A stretch of 37,338 bases of DNA from positions 1 through 37,338 of the forward strand of contig CAWUKT010000071.1 of NCBI GenBank assembly GCA_963923035.1. The letters run 5' to 3'. Shown one piece after another: positions 31,681 through 37,338 of this stretch; within the stretch, counting starts at the first letter, position 1; each line of letters begins with the position of its first letter. Under the pieces are notes generated by a model. The model was given only the letters and a program-made list of their open reading frames with translations, did not search any database and was not told the DNA's origin. The position numbers and the translations under genes are program-made. The DNA is from CAWUKT01 sp963923035. GTDB taxonomy: Bacteria; Bacteroidota; Bacteroidia; J057; JADKCL01.

Positions 31681-32727
31681 TCAGAAGGTAATCCGGAATT
31701 CTACCCGGCGGTTCTTGGCGCGGCCTTCGGGGGTAGTATTGTCGGCGACCGGCTTGGTTTCGCCGTAGCCTTCGTAGGTGAGGCGCTGCTGGTCGATGCC
31801 CTTCTCTACGAGGTATTCCATCGCGCGCTTGGCGCGGCGCTTGCTGAGGTCGAGGTTCATCGCATCGTCACCAGAGCTGTCGGTATGGCCTTCGATGACC
31901 ATGTTGTACTCGGGGTGCTTGTTCATGATGGTAACCACGCGGTCGAGGATCGGGTAGGATTCATCCTTGAGCACGTCTTTGCCGGTTTGGAACTGGATGC
32001 CTTCCAGGGCCACGGCGAGGATTTGACGGGTTTCCATGTCCAGTTCCGGGCAACCATTGTTGGCCTGGACACCGGGGACATCGGGGCACTTGTCGACCAT
32101 GTCGGCTATGCCGTCACCGTCGCTGTCCTTGGGCTCGTCGTTGGCCATGTCGGCCTCTTCCTGTTCGCCTTTGCTTCCCAGGTGGAAGACAAATCCGATG
32201 GAGTGCTGGTACATGTTGTATTCGTCGAGGGTGGCGTACTTGTACGCGGAGCGCCACTGGATGCTGAAGATGTCGTCGAGGCGGAAGTTGACGCCAGCGC
32301 CGAGGGGGATGACGGCTCCGGTGCCTTCCTGGGAGCGGATCACGCCGGCTCCGGCGAAGATGAAGGGAGCGACGCGGGCGTCTTCCTTCAGGATATAACC
32401 GTTGTCAAAACGGTACTGGAGCTGAGCGGTCAGGTCGAAGACGTCGGTTTCGAGGAGCTTCTCTTCGGTGGTTTCGTTTTCGAAGTCCAGGTTGCCGCCC
32501 ATGAAGTGGCCTTCGACCAGCAGGGACGGATTCAGGCGATAACCGACTCCCAGGTCAATGGCAAGGGTCGATTGGCTGAGTTTGAAGAGCTCAGTATCGT
32601 CTCCATTTTGGTATTGCAGAATGGAGGGGAAGGAGCCGATGGACCATTTGCTGAGGTCGACCTGGGCTTGGAGGCTGCCAACAGAAATCAGTACAGCGGC
32701 AGCAATGATGGATAGGGTCTTTAACAT
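31681..32727 (-). CDS. OmpA-family outer membrane protein with type-3 thrombospondin repeat
   Basis: A 348-residue OmpA/OprF-like protein. A signal peptide (about 1-21, ending LQAQ) is followed by an eight-strand beta-barrel (about 22-195). A calcium-binding TSP3-type linker (DSDGDGIADMVDKCPDVPG, about 203-225) and a peptidoglycan-binding OmpA domain (about 240-348) come next. The latter shows VIEGHTDSSGDD, LSKRRAKRAMEYLVEKGI, YGETKPVADN and the terminal NRRVEFRITF. It anchors the outer membrane to the cell wall. The start ATG is 29 bases after the putative promoter element shared with the desaturase gene, which suggests strong expression. Confidence 0.94.
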   Translation of the reverse strand: MLKTLSIIAAAVLISVGSLQAQVDLSKWSIGSFPSILQYQNGDDTELFKLSQSTLAIDLGVGYRLNPSLLVEGHFMGGNLDFENETTEEKLLETDVFDLTAQLQYRFDNGYILKEDARVAPFIFAGAGVIRSQEGTGAVIPLGAGVNFRLDDIFSIQWRSAYKYATLDEYNMYQHSIGFVFHLGSKGEQEEADMANDEPKDSDGDGIADMVDKCPDVPGVQANNGCPELDMETRQILAVALEGIQFQTGKDVLKDESYPILDRVVTIMNKHPEYNMVIEGHTDSSGDDAMNLDLSKRRAKRAMEYLVEKGIDQQRLTYEGYGETKPVADNTTPEGRAKNRRVEFRITF

Positions 32728-32755
32728 TTTGGGGTAGCTAGGTTAATGTAATTGT

Positions 32756-32767
32756 GGGGACAAAATT
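32756..32767 (-). promoter_or_regulatory. Candidate promoter element of the ompA-like gene
   Basis: On the minus strand AATTTTGTCCCC, preceded by G; GAATTTTG matches TAnnTTTG in seven of eight... positions counted with T1 as the mismatch. The same 12-mer is present upstream of the desaturase gene (21333-21344). No clear -33 TTG was found. Confidence 0.4.
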
Positions 32768-33011
32768 CTGCCTTTTCCCGCGTCGGAGGGTCCCCTTCTC
32801 GATGAATGCGGAAGATTGGTCGATTGCTGGGCCTATTGTGCGACCATTGCTTTTCGACGGCTCTCTTTTCGGCCTTCCAGACCAGGGTTCCGCCCCTTCC
32901 ATTCGCTCCTCCCCTTCTTCCACCGACTAGGTTTCCCCCGCCATTCACTGCCTTCGCTCCTAACAAGCGTTTGGGTTCCCGTATCGCCATACAGAAACCC
33001 AATCCTGAATC

Positions 33012-35444
33012 ATGAAGCGTCCTGTACTCCTGTTGTTGTTGTTTTCCCTCCACCTCTCCTTCTTCGCGCGCGACCTCGCGGTGGTGACCGGCCACGTGGT
33101 TGACGCCGAACAAGCTCCCCTCGCCTACGCGACCGTGATGTTAATGAACAGCGCCGACTCCAGCCTCGTCCAAGGCGTCCTCACCGATGACAATGGCTTC
33201 TTCGAATTGGAGCAGGTTCCGGCCGGCGATTACTATGTCCAGGTCGATTACCTGAGCATGGCCCCTTTCCACTCCGCTGACTTTTCCCTGTCCCCCGGCC
33301 GCACCCAGGAGCTGCCTGAAATTGTGCTTCAGGGCATGGAGACGGAATTGGAGTCGGTATCGATCACCGCGCGGAAGCCGGTGGTGACCGTGCGGCCCGA
33401 TCGCATCGTCTTCAACGTCGGCTCCAGCGTAAATGCCATCGGCTCCAATGCGTTGGAATTGCTGCGGAAGGCACCCGGCGTCACCGTGGACAACCAGAAC
33501 CGGATCATGGTGCAGGGCCGCTCCGGGGTGCGGATTTACATCGATGGGAAGCCCAGCCCCTTGACCGGCAACGACCTCACGGCCATGTTGCGGGCCCTGC
33601 CGGCCAGCCAGATCGCCTCCATCGAGGTCATCACGCAGCCGTCGGCGCGGTTCGAGGCGGCCGGCAATGCCGGGATCATCAATATTGTACTGAAGCAGGG
33701 CGCCCGGATGGGACGCCACGCGCAGTTGGAGTTGGGCGGGGGCGGCCAGCTCCACCCGCGGTTCACGAGCGGCGCGAGTGGGAACTACCGGAACGAAAAG
33801 GTGAACGTCTACGGGTCTATCGGCCACAACCGCGGGCCGCAGGCGAACTACATGGACTTGCAGCGGACCCAAAATGAAATGGAGTATACCCAGTTCATCG
33901 ACATCCTCGATGATGGCCAGCAGACCCAGGGGAAAGTCGGCGTGGATGTGTTCTTGTCGGAAAAAAGCACCCTCGGATTCATGGGCAATGGGTCCTTTCA
34001 TACCAATACCCAGACCAGTCACTCCTTTACCGAGATCCAAACCACTACTACCGGCGAGGCATTGGGAAGCCTCAATGCCCGGAGCCTCAACCTTTCCCAG
34101 CGCTCCAACCAAGCCTATAACCTCAACTACCGCTTCGAAGACAAGGACCGCGGCACCTTCTGGAACCTCGACGCCGACTACGCCCACTTCGACAACGCCA
34201 CCGACGCCTCTCAAACCAACTTTTTCCAACCCACCGGCCAGGATGCTGTTTCCACCCTCAGCGTTTTCTCTACCTCCGCTCCCACCACCATTGACCTGAG
34301 CAGCTTCAAGTTCGACCACGAGCGGGAACTCTTCGGCGGCATGTTGGCCACCGGGGGTAAGTTTTCCTACGTCCGCACCCGCAATGATTTCCAATTCTAC
34401 CAGCACAGCGAAGCTGGCATCGAACTCTCTACCGAGCACAGTAACCAATTCGACTATACCGAGAACATCAACGCCCTGTACTCCTCCTGGCAGGGCGAGT
34501 TCGGCGATTGGTCCGTGACCGCCGGCCTCCGCGCCGAACACACCCACTCCAACGGCCAACTGACCAGCGCCCAAAGCTCCACCAACGATACCGTTTCCCG
34601 CGACTACCTCGACCTTTTCCCTTCCGCCGGATTGACCTACGCCCTCAACGAAACCCACCAATTCCGCCTGAATTACAGCCGCCGCATCGACCGTCCCCAG
34701 TACCCACACCTCAATCCCTTCCTCAACCAACTCGACGAACTGACCTACCAGCAGGGCAATCCCTTTCTCCAGCCCCAGTATACCCACAGCGCGGAACTGA
34801 CCTACGTCCTCCACGAACACATCACCACCTCGGTCAAGTACAGCCGGACCACTGACCTCATGGCGGAACTGGCCGATACCATCGGCGGCAACCGCGGCTA
34901 CCTCACCCACGTCAACCTGCAATCGCAGGAGGTGACCGGTCTCTACGTGAGCCTGCCCTTCAGCCCCACCCACTGGTGGGAGACCTATACGAATATGGGG
35001 GTGTACCATACCCGGAACCAAGCCGACTTTGGGGAGGCGGGCAAGGAAATTGACCTGTCACAGGTCACCTGGAACCTCTACCACCAGAGCAGCTTCCAAT
35101 TGCCGGCCGATCTGGCCCTTGAAGTCTCCGGCTTCTATACCTCGCCTTCGGTCTGGGGTGCCAATTTCCAGCTCCATTCCTTCGGCGGAATCGACGTTGG
35201 GGTCCAGAAGCGCTTCCTGAATGAGCAGGCCAGCCTCAAGCTATCGCTGAATGATGTCCTGTACTCCATGCAATGGCAGGGCAGCCAGGAATACGGCGGC
35301 TTGTCCTTCCAGGGAAGTGGCGGTTGGGAAAGTCGTCAGTTCAAGGTGAATTTCTCGTACCTGTTCGGAAGTGAATCCAAGGACCGGGTGAACCGCCGCC
35401 GCTCGGGACTGGAAGATGAGCGGGGCCGGGCCCTGAATGGTTGA
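33012..35444 (+). CDS. TonB-dependent-receptor-like outer membrane beta-barrel protein
   Basis: An 810-residue outer membrane protein. A signal peptide (1-20, MKRPVLLLLLFSLHLSFFA) precedes a carboxypeptidase-regulatory-like beta-sandwich (about 22-105, VTGHVVDAEQAPLAYATVML and DDNGFFELEQVPAGDYYVQV). Next come a plug domain (about 120-220, NALELLRKAPGVTVDNQNRI and SIEVITQPSARFEAAGNAGI) and a large barrel. This is the OMP_b-brl type common in Bacteroidota, related to SusC/TonB receptors but without the SusC signature or a SusD partner next to it. The substrate is unknown. The last residues (RRSGLEDERGRALNG) lack a classic C-terminal aromatic residue. It stops nine bases before the convergent glycosidase gene. 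Confidence 0.9.
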   Translation: MKRPVLLLLLFSLHLSFFARDLAVVTGHVVDAEQAPLAYATVMLMNSADSSLVQGVLTDDNGFFELEQVPAGDYYVQVDYLSMAPFHSADFSLSPGRTQELPEIVLQGMETELESVSITARKPVVTVRPDRIVFNVGSSVNAIGSNALELLRKAPGVTVDNQNRIMVQGRSGVRIYIDGKPSPLTGNDLTAMLRALPASQIASIEVITQPSARFEAAGNAGIINIVLKQGARMGRHAQLELGGGGQLHPRFTSGASGNYRNEKVNVYGSIGHNRGPQANYMDLQRTQNEMEYTQFIDILDDGQQTQGKVGVDVFLSEKSTLGFMGNGSFHTNTQTSHSFTEIQTTTTGEALGSLNARSLNLSQRSNQAYNLNYRFEDKDRGTFWNLDADYAHFDNATDASQTNFFQPTGQDAVSTLSVFSTSAPTTIDLSSFKFDHERELFGGMLATGGKFSYVRTRNDFQFYQHSEAGIELSTEHSNQFDYTENINALYSSWQGEFGDWSVTAGLRAEHTHSNGQLTSAQSSTNDTVSRDYLDLFPSAGLTYALNETHQFRLNYSRRIDRPQYPHLNPFLNQLDELTYQQGNPFLQPQYTHSAELTYVLHEHITTSVKYSRTTDLMAELADTIGGNRGYLTHVNLQSQEVTGLYVSLPFSPTHWWETYTNMGVYHTRNQADFGEAGKEIDLSQVTWNLYHQSSFQLPADLALEVSGFYTSPSVWGANFQLHSFGGIDVGVQKRFLNEQASLKLSLNDVLYSMQWQGSQEYGGLSFQGSGGWESRQFKVNFSYLFGSESKDRVNRRRSGLEDERGRALNG

Positions 35445-35453
35445 TCTGAATCC

Positions 35454-36893
35454 CTATTGTTTCAGGATGGTCAGGCTTTGGGATGTGGATTCCGCCTCGA
35501 CCTTCAACCAATAGAGCCCCGCGGGATATTTGCTTAGGTCAATCCGTCGTCCATTCATTTCCACTGCGCTCCCTTGCCCCATTCCATTGTACAGCACCAG
35601 CCGGGTTCCCACGGGCAGATGCCCGACCACTTCTACCTGGTCCGCAGTGGGGTTGGGAAACAGGTACAGGCGGGAAAACGGTTCCGCATCCACGCCCACA
35701 ATTCCTTCAATCGCATCCATCAAGTCGACGGCATTGCCCACTTCCAGGGCCACAAAGTGTCCAAAGACACTGTCCAATTGCAATTGGACGAGGGAATCGA
35801 GGGCGTACTGCTTGCGCAGGGTATAGAGGCGGTGGATCTGCTGCAATTCGTATTCGCCGTAGGGCACGCCGAGGAATTGTTGCAGTTGCACCAGGAAGGA
35901 AAAGCCGAATTCCCAGGTGGGCTCAAACATGGTCCCTTCGCCGAAATCGTTCCAGGTGGCCAGTTGCAGGAGGTCGATGACGCTGTCGTACTGGGTGACG
36001 AGGTGGAGGGTTGTATCGAGGACCTGGCCGGAGTCGTGGGGAATGGTGAAAAAGCCATTGCCAGCGCCCCCTTCCTGGTAGAAATCCTCGAAGCCGGGAT
36101 AGGCCACGGCCATTGCCGTGTTCAGGGTCGGCGCCCGGTTCGTGTAGAAATTGTGGAGCCGGGGCACGAAGTCGTTGAGGCTGTCGATCTCGTAGATCCA
36201 GGCGTATTCGCCGTCGGCGTGGACGCCCGCGTCGTTCTTCTCGTACCACAAGGTCAGGAATTCAAGGTCCTGCCCCGCATAGGGCATGATACTGTCCCAA
36301 TCCGAAGGATTCTGGAAGGTGACCGGTCCGAAGATGGCCATCAGGGGATCGTCGTCCGGGCCGTGGAAATAGTAATTGAGGCGGTTGAAATAGTTATTCG
36401 CCGCGTAGGCGAGGTTGGCGCGGGTATCGTGGATGGAAGCGGCGAAGCGATCTTCCAGCACCAGCCCGAACTTGAGGCCGACCTCGTCGGTCTGGTCGAT
36501 GAGCGCATTGGAATTGGTCAGCAAGCTGTTGATGTCCCCATTGGTCCCCTGCACCCCGTACCAATTCACCAGTACGCTATCCAATCCCCCGTATTTCATC
36601 AGCAGCAGGTGGTACTCCACGACGTCCGGATCCTTCGAGGCGTAGGGCCCGATCATCGGGTAGAAGTGGGTGGCAATCTGCCGCTTGCCGGTCAGGGGAT
36701 CGAGGATGCTGTCCGGGTCCATCGTATTCATCTTCCAGTGCCAGCCCCAAAAGCCGTTGAATTCCGGCGTCTCGAACCACGGCATATAGTGCATAAAGAC
36801 TGGCTTGGAATAGGTCTTGGGGACGGGTTGGGCCTGGGAAAATAGCTGGGGAGCGATTAGCAGGAGAATGCAGAGCGAGAGGATATACTTCAT
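35454..36893 (-). CDS. Secreted GH71/GH99-like glycoside hydrolase with T9SS tail
   Basis: About 479 residues from the ATG at 36893; an in-frame ATG four codons earlier is less likely because the signal peptide begins MKYILSLCILLLIAPQLFSQ. The catalytic part begins KPVFMHYMPWFETPEFNGFWGWHW, typical of the GH71/GH99 (alpha-glucanase / endo-alpha-mannosidase-like) superfamily. It continues with HFYPMIGPYASKDPDVVEYHLLLMKYGGLDSVLVNWYG and the later TWNDFGEGTMFEPTWE, where the glutamates are candidate catalytic residues. The last 75 residues form a T9SS sorting domain (LYLFPNPTADQVEV to SLTILKQ). It probably acts outside the cell on glycans. Exact substrate unknown. Confidence 0.85.
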   Translation of the reverse strand: MKYILSLCILLLIAPQLFSQAQPVPKTYSKPVFMHYMPWFETPEFNGFWGWHWKMNTMDPDSILDPLTGKRQIATHFYPMIGPYASKDPDVVEYHLLLMKYGGLDSVLVNWYGVQGTNGDINSLLTNSNALIDQTDEVGLKFGLVLEDRFAASIHDTRANLAYAANNYFNRLNYYFHGPDDDPLMAIFGPVTFQNPSDWDSIMPYAGQDLEFLTLWYEKNDAGVHADGEYAWIYEIDSLNDFVPRLHNFYTNRAPTLNTAMAVAYPGFEDFYQEGGAGNGFFTIPHDSGQVLDTTLHLVTQYDSVIDLLQLATWNDFGEGTMFEPTWEFGFSFLVQLQQFLGVPYGEYELQQIHRLYTLRKQYALDSLVQLQLDSVFGHFVALEVGNAVDLMDAIEGIVGVDAEPFSRLYLFPNPTADQVEVVGHLPVGTRLVLYNGMGQGSAVEMNGRRIDLSKYPAGLYWLKVEAESTSQSLTILKQ

Positions 36894-37171
36894 GGCCGGG
36901 GACATCAGGTGAGGGAAGCTCAGGAAGAAGATAAGGACTTTTACCAGGAAGCCCCAATTCGATCACCTCTATGCCATCGACAACTGCGGAAGGATCGCCT
37001 TGTAAATAGAGAAAAAAAGAGCATAGGAGAAATAAACGGTTTATTTTCCTTCCAAATACCTTTATCAGGAGATTGAGCCCACTCCCAGGATCACCACCCC
37101 GACCTGAACATCTTGGAGTATTTTGGGTTGGGATAATGAAACAACTCCACTACCCTTTCTACCCCCGCACC

Positions 37172-37338
37172 ATGAGTAAAATCCTTGTTTGGCACAAAGT
37201 TCTCGACGACTCTTCTCTCCTGCCGGAAGGCCGCGTCATGACCGTCACCGCCGGTCACACGGGCATTTGCCTCACCCACTTCGAAGGCATAGCCGTCAGT
37301 TTAAGCCCCCCGATGGCATCTTCAGGACCTGGAAGATT
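37172..37338 (+). CDS. Start of a Rieske-type N-terminal protein, cut by the window end
   Basis: The first 55 codons of a gene open to the window end. MSKILVWHKVLDD and then LPEGRVMTVTAGHTGICLTHFEG match, from memory, the N-terminus of Bacteroidota Rieske [2Fe-2S] proteins, often fused to a thiamine-pyrophosphate enzyme, in which FEG is followed by KYGALDN and CPHQGGPLG. Here FEG is followed by an unrelated sequence from about 37289, and no cluster-binding CxH motif appears. The gene may be frameshifted, interrupted, or the window end may be a misjoined repeat. Confidence 0.5.
   Translation, partial: MSKILVWHKVLDDSSLLPEGRVMTVTAGHTGICLTHFEGIAVSLSPPMASSGPGR

Noticed and set aside
33141..35021. 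626-codon open frame opposite the TonB-type receptor
   Set aside because: Antisense shadow; the plus-strand gene has a signal peptide, regulatory-like domain, plug and barrel.
35574..36845. 423-codon open frame opposite the glycosidase gene
   Set aside because: Antisense shadow of a gene with a signal peptide, GH71/99-like core and T9SS tail.

Overview
The window looks like a fragment of a Bacteroidota chromosome, most like the Saprospiria/Lewinella type. This is inferred from content: two secreted proteins with type IX secretion (T9SS) C-terminal tails, a LytS/LytTR two-component pair, a TonB-type receptor with a carboxypeptidase-regulatory-like N-domain, an OmpA with type-3 thrombospondin repeats, and TAnnTTTG-like promoter elements. 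Most genes are GC-rich. Parts of the left half are clearly AT-richer. No tRNA, rRNA or CRISPR array was seen.

Left half (about 1-20,100) is an accessory, defence-rich island. It begins with a type I restriction-modification operon on the minus strand (hsdM-hsdS-hsdR) whose last gene is a translationally coupled four-helix membrane protein. At the window edge there is a possible broken P-loop fragment. Divergent from hsdM is a single-chain DUF262/DUF1524 (GmrSD-like) nuclease. A 1.4 kb stretch without a convincing gene follows, full of short repeated words, and then a charged protein of unknown function. Next comes a minus-strand cluster: a five-helix membrane protein with pentapeptide repeats, a NACHT (STAND) NTPase that also ends in pentapeptide repeats, and a small unknown protein. 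A long tyrosine recombinase with its own terminator lies upstream. The right edge of the island is probably the palindrome-rich gap at 19,818-20,450.

The most striking observation is that the membrane protein and the NACHT protein, otherwise unlike each other, end in the same GC-rich 20-residue tail (62 bp, 85% identical in DNA) directly after AT-rich pentapeptide repeats. I propose that they form one two-protein NLR-like system in which the NACHT protein is the sensor/switch and the membrane protein the effector or anchor. This is inference.

Right half (about 20,450-37,338) looks like ordinary chromosome: an acyl-CoA desaturase, a small lipoprotein, a Crp/Fnr regulator, a T9SS beta-helix protein, a LytTR regulator with its LytS-type kinase, a CPBP protease, a sulfotransferase-like protein, a beta-propeller lipoprotein, a hypothetical protein with an octamer repeat upstream, OmpA, a TonB-type receptor, a GH71/99-like secreted glycosidase, and the start of a probable Rieske-type protein cut by the window end.
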